Assembly (NCBI GenBank): GCA_040143965.1
Contig: JASJQH010000106.1
Span: forward strand, 1-29,381
Source: Basidiobolus ranarum
Lineage: Eukaryota; Basidiobolomycota; Basidiobolomycetes; Basidiobolales
Length of the DNA stretch: 29,381 nucleotides
Direction: 5' to 3'
In this document: piece by piece, positions 16,119 through 26,481 of the stretch
Numbering within the stretch: the stretch's first letter is position 1
Layout of the letters: each line of letters starts with the position of its first letter
Notes under the pieces: generated by a model
Seen by the model: only the letters and a program-made list of their open reading frames with translations
What the model was told of the DNA's origin: nothing
The model's database searches: none
Translations under genes and position numbers: made by a program

Positions 16119-17147
16119 ATGCACGCATCAGTTGTAAGTATTGGATTTGAATCTGCTTTGAAAACTCCCCTCTCATTATTGTGTTCTTTTTATTAGATTA
16201 TCATCGGTTCCGGTCCCGCTGGCCACACAGCTGCCATTTATACTGCTAGAGCAAACTTAGAGCCTGTAATGTTCGAGGGTATGCTTGCTGGTGGTGTCGC
16301 TCCTGGTGGTCAATTAACCACTACCACTGAGATTGAAAATTTCCCTGGATTTCCCGAAGGTATCAGCGGAACAGAAATGATGGATAACATTCGTAAGCAA
16401 TCGGAGAAGTTCGGTACTGAAATTATTACCGAGACCATTACACGAGTCGATTTCTCCGCTCGTCCATTCAAAATTTGGAGAGAAGGTAGTGACTCAGAAA
16501 ATGATGAACCAGATACCGCTGATTCTATTATCATCTCCACTGGTGCTACCGCTAAACGTCTTTTCCTTCCTGGTGAAGATGTTTACTGGCAAAATGGAAT
16601 CTCAGCTTGTGCTGTTTGTGATGGTGCCGTACCTATTTTCCGTAACAAACCTTTGGCTGTAGTTGGTGGTGGTGATTCTGCTGCTGAAGAGGCTATGTTC
16701 TTAACCAAATATGCATCCAAAGTTTACGTTTTAGTAAGACGTGATAAACTTCGTGCTTCTACAATTATGGCCAATCGTCTTATGAAACACCCTAAAGTTG
16801 AAATTCTTTGGAATTCTGCTCCTGTTGAAGCCAAGGGTGATGGTAGTTTGTTGAGAAGTTTGGTGATTCAAGATACCAAGACCCAGGAGACTCGTGATTT
16901 GGAAGTGAATGGACTTTTCTATGCTATCGGTCATAAGCCCAATACTGATGCTTTCAAGGGTATCATCGACCTTGATAGTGATGGTTACATCAAGGTTAAG
17001 CCTGGATCTACCCACACCAACATTGAAGGTGTCTTCGCTGCTGGTGATGTTCAAGATCGTCGCTACAGACAGGCCATTACTGCAGCTGGCTCTGGTTGCC
17101 AAGCAGCCTTAGATACCATTGAGTTCTTGGAATCTCAAGAGGATTAG
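16119..17147 (+). CDS. TRR1: thioredoxin reductase (low-molecular-weight, NADPH-dependent), 321 aa
   Basis: Exon 1 is only five codons (16119-16133, M-H-A-S-V). A 63-bp intron (GTAAGT..TATTAG) leads to exon 2 at 16197-17147. The short exon is required: exon 2 begins inside the FAD motif I-I-I-G-S-G-P-A-G, which lacks an upstream start without it. Other hallmarks are the redox pair C143-A-V-C146-D-G (the residue between is usually T in fungi), the NADPH motif [12 protein letters not shown] and the C-terminal FAD motif [10 protein letters not shown]. The length is typical of Trr1. It reduces thioredoxin with NADPH in the cytosol; no targeting peptide is seen. AATAAA lies at 17284-17289. Confidence 0.96.
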
Positions 17148-17283
17148 ATTCTACGATAGCGTCAATTAATTATATTGATTTCCAATGTTTACATAAGATT
17201 TCATTAATGTAGTTTTGTAATTTAGATTCAACAAACATAATTCAAACCTTAACTCATTGTCCACCCCTTCCTTAGTCTTCGAG

Positions 17284-17289
17284 AATAAA
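17284..17289 (+). terminator. poly(A) signal after thioredoxin reductase
   Basis: AATAAA about 137 bp past the stop codon. Confidence 0.45.
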
Positions 17290-17756
17290 TATATATGGTG
17301 ATGGATGGAGTATATCTACTTTGAAATCTTTTATTCGTCCATAAGCGACAACGAGTAAGCCTTATTGAACAGTGTGCTATCAAATTGCATGATATTTCCG
17401 AGAAATTATGGATTAATTAAGTTATGAAGTGAACTAAGTAGTAGAAACCAATGAAAGAAAAGAATGCGAAAAGGGCGTAGACAAAACTTGGAATTTCTTC
17501 TATGGGAGGGGAGGGGGTTGAGAAAAGGTGGAAAGGTATTTCCAGAAAAGTATACACATTTGCAAAGGGAAACAGTTCGATAAAGCTAGAAAGCGTCTGC
17601 CATGCTTCAAATGACGATGCGTCTTATTTGCAATTGTTGGAAGATGGAGAAGGAATGAAGTTTGAAACGTTGTACATGAAGTTGTGAGAGCCTATGGGAT
17701 TCCGAGGATATTACATTGGACAAATCAGAATAGACAAAGTATGACATGTCTAAAAT
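17290..17756. other. convergent 3' intergenic region with a doubtful 61-codon frame
   Basis: This lies between the 3' ends of thioredoxin reductase and the sirtuin. An ATG-started frame at 17502-17687 encodes 61 residues, beginning with a glycine/lysine-rich stretch and ending acidic. It shows no domain, signal peptide or clear promoter and may be chance. Confidence 0.2.
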
Positions 17757-19978
17757 TTACTGCACTGCAGATAACGCCGAGTCTTCATTCAGATATTGCT
17801 TACGGGCACTTCTAGTGTATCTTCCATTATATGTCATCGATTGCTCCATCATCTTTAAATATTGTAGGCCTTGTTTGGAGTTTAACGAGATGGCTGATAA
17901 CGTAGTATCAAGAACATCCTGAATCTTCTGTGATGGATTGAGTTGAGATGCTAGCTCTCGGATATGTCGTGAAGGGTCCTCGGTGTTAAATTGCCCGAGC
18001 TCTAATTCCAATATATCTGAAGGTGTTGAAGGTGCTGTCGAATCATTGGAAACTATTAATTGAAAAGAGGTTAGAGTTTAGATCTGCCAAATATATATAC
18101 TGGTATCGCTAAACAATACCTGTAGATTGACTAGCAAGGCCTTCAAGGTGGTGATCATCGGTTAGAGCAGTGGAAATAACATCAACAAAGGTGTTAACCT
18201 CATATTTGGAGTAGTTTACTCGGGAGGGACTTTCCCCTGTATGCCTCGTTTTGGGTGTTTTCGGAGATTTACTCTTAACCTTATGGGTGCTCTTTTGTTT
18301 CTTTGCAGCCTCTTTTTTATAAGGAGCAGTCGGTAATGTACTTTTGCGCTTCGCTGTTAAAAAAATAGGCTATGAATAAGGTACTTATTGATTCCAGATA
18401 ATGGTGGATGGCTTACTTGAACATTTGACTGAAATTTCCGTTTTTCTAATAATTATTTTAGGTATAGAATTAGACATGGCTGCCTGTCGAGGAGATGTTC
18501 TCCTAGGGACAATAACGTATTGTTCACGTGTTTCTTCTTTCTTTGGTGTTGACTTTTTGATGGTGGTCACACTTGGACTATTCGTGTTAACAACCTTCAA
18601 AGGTTGTCGCGTCCCTTCAGGTGCCTTTTTCTTCGAGCATTTTGAAACCGCTTTTACTGGAGTTACTAATGGCTTTTGAGTTTTCTTTTCAACAGGAACC
18701 GGTAATATAATTGGTGTGCCAGCAATAGGGCTAACTTGATCCGAAAGCAATGACTTGCTTAAGGCTAGTTTGAGGTCTGATTCCAATAAATCTATAGCAG
18801 AATCAACATCTCCCATGAGATGATAATCAATGATATTACCCCATTCACTAGCAGTTGGAGGTACTCGGTTGATGTAGATGACCTTGCCAATTTTCGACTC
18901 ATGTACTCTTCCAGCCATTTCCTTGACAAGTTTTTTGATACCGGACACTTTCAAAGAAGTTCCCATTATAACAAGTAAATCAGGATTTCTTCTAATGTCA
19001 AAAGCGCTTAATTGACCAATATGATCCTGGAATGAAGTGCATGCGCGGTAAATAAATAATTCGTGAAATATAGATAGTAAAGGATAGCTTCAAGTACTAA
19101 GCAGTAGTCTTAATAGCTATTAATCTGAACTTACCCCTTGTGGATGGTGCTCATTATAGAGAACAATATTTGGACGAAGAAATCCAGTGGCTTTAGATCT
19201 TTTTCCAACAATATCTCGAATGATTCCCAACTCTCTACAGTTTGGACAAGGAGGAGCGGTTCCCTCTTTAAACTGTTGTTGGTATTGTTCCGTGAAACGA
19301 TATTGTGCATGGCATATAGTACATACGACATACTCCATGCTACCATGAAGCTGAACAGCACGAGTAAAATACTTATTACTTAAATCAAAATCCGTTTCAA
19401 GGCCAGCCTGTTTTTCAAGGCAATCTATGTTCTGAGTATAACAACGAAGCAATTTCCCTTTTTTATCTAGTTCTTTCAAGAACCGATGTGTTCGAGAGTA
19501 CTTCGCTTTGCCCACGACATCCTTGAATTCCCCCATAAAGTGAAAAAATAATTGTGTGGATACAGGATCCTATCGGGAATATTATTAGATAAAAGTCATA
19601 AGGATAGAGAATATCTTGGTGGTTTTTACCTTAAATAATGTGGCATCGAACAAGTCTCTCCCACTCATAATAGCCTTTGGATATTTGTGCTTTAATATTT
19701 CAAATAACCCATCTGCAGAGCGAAAGTCCTGGAATCAGGAATTTAGAAAGAGGATATGAATGGGAAGTGCGAAGACTATAAACTTACGGGAATACCAGAG
19801 GCAACGGATATACCGGCGCCTAAAACAGAAAAGACTTAAAATCCAACTGATGTAGAAGGTGAAAAAACAACTAGTTACCTGTTATTACCACGCAACGTTT
19901 ACATTTTTGTAGCAAATCACGAGTTAAAGTCAAAGTGTCTAAGGACTCTGTGAGGTTGTTCAGAGCAACACTTTTCAT
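17757..19978 (-). CDS. Hst3/Hst4-type sirtuin (NAD-dependent histone deacetylase), 601 aa
   Basis: Seven exons on the minus strand: 19978-19879, 19819-19788, 19728-19630, 19569-19135, 19026-18417, 18353-18120, 18052-17757. All junctions are GT..AG and stay in frame. The Sir2 core is complete: G-A-G-I-S...S-G-I-P-D-F-R (34-47), T-Q-N-I-D (122-126), catalytic H152 in L-H-G-S, zinc cysteines C160, C163, C185 and C188, and G-T-S-L-K-V (from G244). The wording L-K-V-S-G-I-K-K-L-V-K and L-R-P-N-I-V-L-Y-N-E-H-H-P fits the fungal Hst3/Hst4 class, which removes acetyl groups from histone H3 K56 after replication. C127 after T-Q-N-I-D is usually Gly. The ~280-residue C-terminal tail is Lys/Ser/Thr/Pro-rich, likely disordered, with K-R-K and K-K type nuclear signals. 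The nuclear role is inferred from the class. Confidence 0.92.
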
Positions 19979-20737
19979 AGCAATATACGAATATAGGATC
20001 AGTAAGGTGGTGAGTTGCTCTATGGGTCGAGTGAACACGAAAAATGTAGTATTAATAAGTGAAAGAAAATGCTATGGGGGTGGAAGAAGAGCGCGAAAGA
20101 AGGTTGACAAAGTCGATACAAAATATCATATATATGTATAAATGTTAAACTATAGGGATAATTTGAACAAGGAAGGCAGATATCCAAGTACAACTACTCG
20201 TTAAACCACAAGATATACAAATCAAGCCTAAGAAAGGATAGCTAGTTAAAAAAGGTGTGATCTCAAATTTGGATCTTAATGTGAAAAAAAAGGTAAATTA
20301 TATCAAAAAATGATATGGGATCAAGCAGTCTATTTCTCACCAGCGGATGACTGGCTTTTTAAGCCTACTTTCCATATTCACCCATTTCCATTGGTTAAAT
20401 TGTAGAATACTAGAAACATTTCGATTTTACCAATTGACCCCTCCCTTCCGGCGATTGCGCTTTCCCATTGGACAGAATTATCATCATCTGGTTTTCAATC
20501 TCTAGACTCGATCAATTATAGTCAATGTGGCATATAGTAGATCCCTGAATGATGTCAAAATGTCATAGATCATGGCAATTCATAAAATTCGATGAAACAA
20601 TGCTATATATATTGAACCACCAATTTAAATAAATACATTAAGTGTGTTTGGTATTTTGCCTAATCCAAGCAAATGTTGATTGTTGTTTAGTTAACTTCAT
20701 GTCTTCAAACTCAAGGCAAAGGATTTAGAACAATACA

Positions 20738-20761
20738 AGTGAGATGCTAAGTGAGATGCTA
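20738..20761. repeat. 12-bp perfect tandem duplication
   Basis: AGTGAGATGCTA occurs at 20738-20749 and 20750-20761 with no mismatch, in non-coding DNA. Confidence 0.9.
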
Positions 20762-21767
20762 TGACGGTGAAGATTTCTGTTGATTCAACTGATGTTTTAC
20801 TGATATTACTTTGTAAAATGAAAATATCGGACCAATTGATGAGCATATCTTACTTTTGTTTGAGGGTGCTATTGAATAATGCAGTAATAGCCAGGTGATA
20901 TGAAGTTTACTGTATTTAACCCGAAGTCGGTCTCGAGCTTAAAATCTAAAGTAAAAGTTACATAAATAGGCCATATTCTAAACATTTTTCCGATTACGAT
21001 TTCTATTATCGGTACAACATGTGAGCAAATGATACTTTTTCTTCAGTCAAGCCTGGTTGGAGAACATGTATTTATCAACCTCATATTTACTTTGATTCTT
21101 TCGTTATAAATAAGCCTCTGTTATTCAAAATCTACTAAAGAACATGGTTTAATTTGTAGCAAGAAAGGTGTTGGGATAAGTGGTTCTTGTGTACCAAATG
21201 AAATCAGAAAAGTGACTTACGTACAATTTATTGAAGGTAGTTCGATAATTGGCCCAAATGAGCCTGTGAGAATGTTCTCTTTTGCATGATATGAGTTTCT
21301 TCCATAGAGTTTGTTGGATGGTTGTAGCAATTGCACAATATTTACCTAATAAGACCGTGGTGGTTGCACCTTAAATAATAGTATCAACATTTTTATTTTT
21401 ATATCCCGTTCCTGATAGTCTGTTCTCTATGATAAGTAAGTTCCAGAAATTATATACAGTGCGTTCTAAGAGTTGTGGATATATACAAGGAACCTTTGAC
21501 GTCTGTGGATATCGTATTATTTAACATGTAAGTGTAAAGTGGAAGTGCCACAAAAGCGTTGTCAATCAAGTCTTGTTTTTCCCAACAAACCGGGTATGCA
21601 GGTGGTAGCATAAGAGTACCCCAAAATAAAATGATATATATGCCAAGTATACTGGGCCTTTGCTTTATCATATGGTCTAGCAGGTAATAAATGTATATAT
21701 CATGCATTTATATTAATCAAACGTTGCATAGAATTGCAAGCACGGTACCAAAATAAAAGTGATTAAT

Positions 21768-21789
21768 AAATATACTATAAAGTATATTT
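21768..21789. repeat. perfect 9-bp inverted repeat with 4-nt loop
   Basis: AAATATACT, ATAA loop, AGTATATTT. It lies about 150 bp beyond the stop of the minus-strand MRPS33 gene and could fold in its 3' UTR if the transcript reaches that far. Confidence 0.75.
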
Positions 21790-21937
21790 GGGCAAAGAGA
21801 TATGCGAAACTAGAAAATGTGAGCCGTTTTTAATTTAAATAAAATAGAAGGATAAACGTGAATGATAGATGCAAATGGGTCTATATGAAAGAAGCGCGTT
21901 GTGAGAGAGGTTGACCTATCCACTAGATTCCTGTCCT

Positions 21938-22302
21938 CTATTTCTTCTTCATACCAGCACGCTTTCCTTCACCTAAAGGTAGAGTATATATGGATTAAAA
22001 AAGTGTCAGTGACAAAAAAATAATGACTAATCCTTACCCTTCTTTGGAGCACCCTTTCCTCTTCTCTTCTTTCTGGAGATCTCTTCCTTTCTTTCCAAAG
22101 CATCATAGTCGATTAAATTCAGCTCAGGGAAGGCCTTGGTGATGGTGGCGAGTTTAGGACCTGTCTGAGGATAATAGCTACTAATGGTAGGACCCTTCAA
22201 TTTCTGTCTAAGAACCTTGCTACCAATTCTGGCACTGGTTGGGTTGTAAATGTTGCCGAAAATTTCGGACGAAAGTTTCAATACCTCCTGAATTCTACTC
22301 AT
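21938..22302 (-). CDS. MRPS33: mitochondrial small ribosomal subunit protein S33, 99 aa
   Basis: Two exons on the minus strand: 22302-22038 and 21972-21938, with a 65-bp intron (GTAAGG..CTTTAG). Without splicing the frame ends just after R-G-K-G-A-P-K-K-G-K-D. With splicing it ends G-A-P-K-K-G-E-G-K-R-A-G-M-K-K-K, the K-G-E-G-K-R-A signature of the S27/S33 (Mrps33/Rsm27) family, which proves the 11-codon last exon. The start M-S-R-I-Q-E-V-L-K-L-S-S-E-I-F-G-N matches the family N-terminus, so upstream in-frame codons from a TTG are leader. The protein sits in the mitochondrial ribosomal small subunit. It shares a 322-bp divergent promoter with the GST gene. Confidence 0.92.
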
Positions 22303-22624
22303 GTCAATCAAACTTGGGTGAAGAGATAAAGTAATAAGAACTCTCAAGGTTAGCAAAAGTCAATGAATCATTCACCACCATCTCCAGCTCCACCAAGCAA
22401 AATTTTTAGCCTGGAAGCACGTGCGAATTCGATCATATCAATCAATATCGATTAATTCTATTTTGATTTGGTGACTACATCGCAAAGGACTAGCATAAAT
22501 ATACGAATGGACTCATTTTCTGACCAATTCTTGCTAAGGTCTATTAGTAATCACGACAAGAATGTCCCCTTTATAATCGATCCCGCTTCATAGATACTTT
22601 TCTTTATTCTACCATTATCACAGT
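22303..22624. promoter_or_regulatory. divergent promoter of MRPS33 and glutathione S-transferase
   Basis: Only 322 bp separate the two opposite ATGs. On the GST side, TATAAT at 22572-22577 lies about 50 bp before the ATG. No TATA box is obvious on the MRPS33 side, as expected for a housekeeping gene. Confidence 0.5.
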
Positions 22625-23350
22625 ATGTCAGAAAACGATGCTTGGAAACTTTACTATTGGCCAGGTATGCCAGGCCGAGGTGAATTTATCCGCTTGTTAT
22701 TTATTGAAACTTCAACACCTTTCGAAGATGTATTTGCGGGAAAAGACTGGGAAGCGGTTGGAAAAGTCAACTACGAGTTATCCAAGGAATTCTTTGCTTT
22801 ACCTACTATCAAGCATAACGAATTTCTTTTGTCACAGACCCCGGTCATCTGTAGGTATTTGGCAGTAAAACTTCAAAATGGTATCCTTTACCCACAAGAG
22901 GAAACTCTTGGGTACCAGGCTGAGATGATAATGGCAGGAATTGTAGATCTAACCGCCGAAGGTCATGACGCATGGCACCCCATAGACAAAAATGCTTCTT
23001 ATGAATCACAAAAGGACCAAGCTAAACCTTTTATCGAGTATTACGAAAATAAAAGACTACCCAAGTGGTTCGCTTTCTTTGAAAGGATATTGGTAGAAAA
23101 CGAGAAGAAATTCCCTACTTTCAACCAAGAAGAAGGCCCATATTTGGTCGGGGAGAGCCTTAGCTACGTTGATCTATGTATATTTCATATCTTGGATGGT
23201 ATAGCATTTCAGTGTCCTGCAGCCTATGCAGCCATTCATGCACCCAAATTGAAAGCTTTGAAGAAAAGAATAGAGAATCGTCCCAAGATCAAGGAATACT
23301 TGTCATCTTCTCAAAGAACCAAATTTACCGGAACCGGACCAATATTTTAG
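22625..23350 (+). CDS. glutathione S-transferase, sigma/pi-like, 241 aa
   Basis: Intronless. The N-terminal thioredoxin-like domain begins W-K-L-Y-Y-W-P-G-M-P-G-R-G-E-F-I-R-L, where the tyrosines at 10-11 align with the catalytic Tyr of sigma/pi-type GSTs and G-R-G-E-F replaces the usual G-R-A-E. The glutathione-site region A-L-P-T-I...S-Q-T-P-V-I-C-R-Y-L-A (about 59-77) has the family cis-proline and the S-x-x-I pattern. The helical C-domain covers about 95-225, with L-V-G-E-S-L-S-Y-V-D-L containing the conserved folding Asp. It probably conjugates glutathione to electrophiles in the cytosol; the substrate is unknown. A poly(A) signal lies at 23473-23478. Confidence 0.92.
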   Translation: MSENDAWKLYYWPGMPGRGEFIRLLFIETSTPFEDVFAGKDWEAVGKVNYELSKEFFALPTIKHNEFLLSQTPVICRYLAVKLQNGILYPQEETLGYQAEMIMAGIVDLTAEGHDAWHPIDKNASYESQKDQAKPFIEYYENKRLPKWFAFFERILVENEKKFPTFNQEEGPYLVGESLSYVDLCIFHILDGIAFQCPAAYAAIHAPKLKALKKRIENRPKIKEYLSSSQRTKFTGTGPIF

Positions 23351-23472
23351 GTATTTATTGCCTTTGTAAACAGCACAAATATCAATAGAGACGAATACCT
23401 ACTCATGCACTTCTACCTGTCTATATTTGGGGAAGTAGACGGGGGTGTGCTTTTCAGTAAACATTCTACCGA

Positions 23473-23478
23473 AATAAA
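23473..23478 (+). terminator. poly(A) signal after the GST gene
   Basis: AATAAA about 120 bp past the stop codon. Confidence 0.4.
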
Positions 23479-23829
23479 ATGGTGAAATAGTATAGCAAAA
23501 TAGCTTCTGATTTGTTTTCCTGCTTATTGGCGATCCTATGGGAGGCTTATCAGTAGTAGTAATAATGTAGAGTACGACATGCTCTGCTTATTTTTTACCC
23601 TACCTGCATTACATATGTTTGCTCATTTTAATCATTTAATATTCGCTTTCTGTAGAAATCGATAATTTCTGGATTGTCGTTTAACTTCATTTATTACATC
23701 AACATGACATAATCAGGTGGTGAGGTGTAGGAAATACAGGAGAATAAAATATTACTTAATTTCCATATCAGCATTTGTATCATTAACTGCAATCATAATT
23801 ATACCATCATTTATCCTACGAGCAGGTGG

Positions 23830-23840
23830 TATATATAAAG
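23830..23840 (+). promoter_or_regulatory. TATA box of the three-exon orphan gene
   Basis: TATATATAAAG, about 100 bp before the ATG at 23939, followed by a C/T-rich leader. It is one of the best TATA matches in the window. Confidence 0.6.
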
Positions 23841-23938
23841 GATTATTGCTCACTTCCCTACTTTTCACACTTCACTGCAAACTTAGCAACCATAAACTGA
23901 TATCTACACTTGGGACTTACTTCACATACAATATAGCT

Positions 23939-24548
23939 ATGAAGCAACTCCCTCAGAAACCATATAAGGAATACTGCTCGCCAATATATGAAACCACTTG
24001 CTCTACCGCCAGAAGGAAAGGGAGTAGAGTTAAGCGGCTATCGAAGTCTGGACTTTGTGGCCTTGTATGTATACATATATATACCTTTATACTTGTTGCC
24101 TAGAAAGCTCGCACTAAAGCAAGTCAAATATTTTAGAAATCAGAGAAAGCGAATACCTCTATTTCTTTAAGCGAACAAGCGGTGGAATTATTACGGAAGG
24201 AGGCTTTTCGCGAACTACAACGACAGATCCAGTGTTATAATGAACAGTTAGTTACTCGTATGAAATTTGTAGAGTCTCTTCCTTTCGACGAGCAACAAAC
24301 CTGGCTTGAGGCCTTCGTTCAACATGACCGCCACCGAGACCCAGACGAGGATATTGAGTTCCTTATTGATGCCATGAATGATTCAGCTACTACTAAGGAT
24401 TATTCACCTATTATAGAATGGCAACAAAATACGGTATACATGCATTTATCGGTACACTGTCTCTAGCAATACACTAACGTTCTTTGAGTAGTTATCCGAT
24501 AATACACCTGATTGTACATATTTACATACTCTGGGCGACATGTGGTGA
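23939..24548 (+). CDS. hypothetical protein of about 159 aa, three exons, family not recognised
   Basis: A splice model from the sequence: exon 1 23939-24064, intron GTATGT..TTTTAG, exon 2 24137-24433, intron GTATAC..GAGTAG (branch-like CACTAAC), exon 3 24492-24548. All junctions are phase 0. Exon 1 encodes a basic, cysteine-containing N-terminus (R-R-K-G-S-R-V-K-R). Exon 2 encodes a helical, charged segment (L-L-R-K-E-A-F-R-E-L-Q-R-Q-I; L-P-F-D-E-Q-Q-T-W-L-E-A-F-V-Q-H-D), then an acidic stretch D-P-D-E-D-I-E-F-L-I-D-A-M-N-D. The tail is short. If the second intron is kept, the protein ends at 24466 instead. The basic and acidic-helical layout could suit a nuclear regulator, but I recognise no domain. 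The TATA box and exon 2 codon use favour a real gene. Confidence 0.5.
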
Positions 24549-25180
24549 TCGTTTAAAGTAATGTTATTATTTTACTGGAGTGACGGTCTTTTCTCTTCCA
24601 TAGCTCATATGAACCACTATTTATACAATTATTTTACGAAATCCTTACCTCTCTACACTGTTAAATAGTTTGACTATTTCTAAATTGTACTTTATCTTTC
24701 ACTACATTCTTGTTACAAAACCCACATATTTCAATATGCTCACAAGAAGCAGATTGTTGTATACAGTTAAAATCCATCAATACAAAGTCACAACCATGAT
24801 ATAAGATTAGATTTTTATCGAATACATCATATTCATTCCTGGTGTTGATAGACATGCCTTCATTCTAGTTATGATATTCCCTCAGATTATATATAAGCAC
24901 TCATAACTGATTCGCTTTTCTGTCTGTATATATACCAATTGTTGTACCTAGTAAATTTTCTTTATGCCACAATTTGTATGCAAATATCAGTATGTTTGCA
25001 CTTTTACCACTTTAGTATTAATAAATATTATATATAATTTCAATGAACCAGTATTAAAATGGGTGATTTTTTGAGTGCAATATCCGGGATAACTGTTCCA
25101 CTTTCACTCATTCCCGTATCATAAGCGCCTGTGATAGAGCAGGTGACTGGCACTACATCAAACTATTTACAACTTCTTAA
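24549..25180. other. AT-rich stretch without a gene
   Basis: No coding frame of note. A minus-strand frame at 24661-24855 is short, cysteine-containing and without promoter or domain support. Confidence 0.4.
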
Positions 25181-26270
25181 GTGCCGGTTCTATTTCCTCC
25201 ATGGCCTGCAGCAGCGGTCCATCAGCGTTACTATTTCACAATTATATACACTGTCTTTGTTTTCATCCGTTTCAATATCCCTTTTTCCTTTGTCTTCCCA
25301 TCTATGCTAGTATCCATATTCCCTTACTTTTCTAGAGTTGCATTCACTTCCACTAGATATATCACTGCCCCTATTACCAGCGCCACTGCTATCATCTTCA
25401 CTGCTATTCCTAATCAACATAACACATAGATAACACCAAATTGGAACAGAATTAACTCCAAACCAAAGCTACATCAGAACATGAATTTGAGTGCCCTTGT
25501 ACCCTACTGTGTGAAATAAATTCAAGTGAAGATAAAAAGATATAAAGCTTTTGAAGTACATATTTGGTATATTCTATTCCTAATGCCATTTGGCATCTCT
25601 AGATTAGCTGTCACTAACCGATGGAGAGCAGAATTCTCGAGAATGACCTCGAAAGTAGCCTTGCTGAGGAAAAACTGGCTGAGAATTTCCGCTGCAGTAA
25701 GGGAAAGTCTTCATCCATTCATGATTGCCAATTTTGGTGATAAAGGCACCACTATGGTATTCAGTACACCGTTACTCGCCTAAAAATGGCCGAAGTGAAC
25801 CCAAATGAAGACCTAAAACCATTTGGACTAATGAAAGAGCGGTTTGTAGTACTATGTATCCAGTCATGAAGCATTTGTTTACCTTATTAGTTGCCACTTG
25901 CCTAAATATGCCATAATGTAGATCTCACCAATATGGACACATACGTAAAGGCTCCTTTGAAGATATCATGCACTGAAATTCTGGGAAACAAGGCCGATGA
26001 AACAGTGTGTATTGCCGCTTGAAGTCATGGTAAATATGATGTATCATGTGAATATTATGCATAACAAACCTTTAGGTTACACTGGCCAAGCCTCTTTTCA
26101 AGACGTGCCGGCCCTCTGTTGTGTCTCCAAGACACGAAGAGCCCTCCTGCTCAGCCAGCAACATTTGACAAGTCACTTGCCATGACACCCAAGCCACCTA
26201 AGCTCTCAGTTCACCACCACTTTACCTGTCACTACCCGAATAATCACCTGTTAGGCTTCTAAAGCTTGAG
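25181..26270 (+). other. stretch with scattered coding-like fragments
   Basis: Several short segments look protein-like but do not form one credible gene: a pyrimidine-rich frame at 25181-25429; an ATG at 25621 opening an acidic M-E-S-R-I-L-E-N-D-L-E-S-S-L segment that reaches a GTAAGG donor-like site at 25697; a K-M-A-E-V-N-P-N-E-D-L-K-P-F-G segment just after 25780; and a proline-rich S-P-P-A-Q-P-A-T-F segment near 26150. This may be a fast-evolving gene with several introns, or the remains of one. No family is recognised. Confidence 0.22.
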
Positions 26271-26410
26271 ATAATAGCATTCAAGTTGACCTTTAGGTAT
26301 GCAATCTATTGGATGGTAGCTACAAAAGTTCAACTACCTTCTATCTTAACTGTTGATAATCCAACTCTGCAATGAAATCTGGTTTATATCATTCAACTCG
26401 GCCAAATCAG

Positions 26411-26416
26411 TTTATT
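26411..26416 (-). terminator. poly(A) signal of the 203-aa secreted protein gene
   Basis: TTTATT on the plus strand is AATAAA on the minus strand, 66 bp after the stop at 26482. Confidence 0.5.
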
Positions 26417-26481
26417 CATAACATAGTTATTATAAATAAATTGCTTTATGAAGATCTGCTTTGAATATTCAAATCACAGCC

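Larger units (their letters stand above)
19979..21937. other. gene-free stretch between the sirtuin start and MRPS33 end
   Basis: About 2 kb of AT-rich sequence. The left end is the sirtuin promoter (minus strand). It contains a perfect 12-bp tandem duplication at 20738-20761 and a perfect 9-bp hairpin at 21768-21789. Short open frames (for example 21450-21707 on the minus strand) have no domain or promoter support. Confidence 0.45.

Noticed and set aside
19935-20141. Plus-strand 68-codon frame at the sirtuin start
   Set aside because: It overlaps sirtuin exon 1 antisense and its promoter; basic low-complexity product with no support.
21450-21707. Minus-strand 85-codon frame
   Set aside because: ATG-started and partly hydrophobic, but no signal peptide, domain, promoter or poly(A) signal that I can support.
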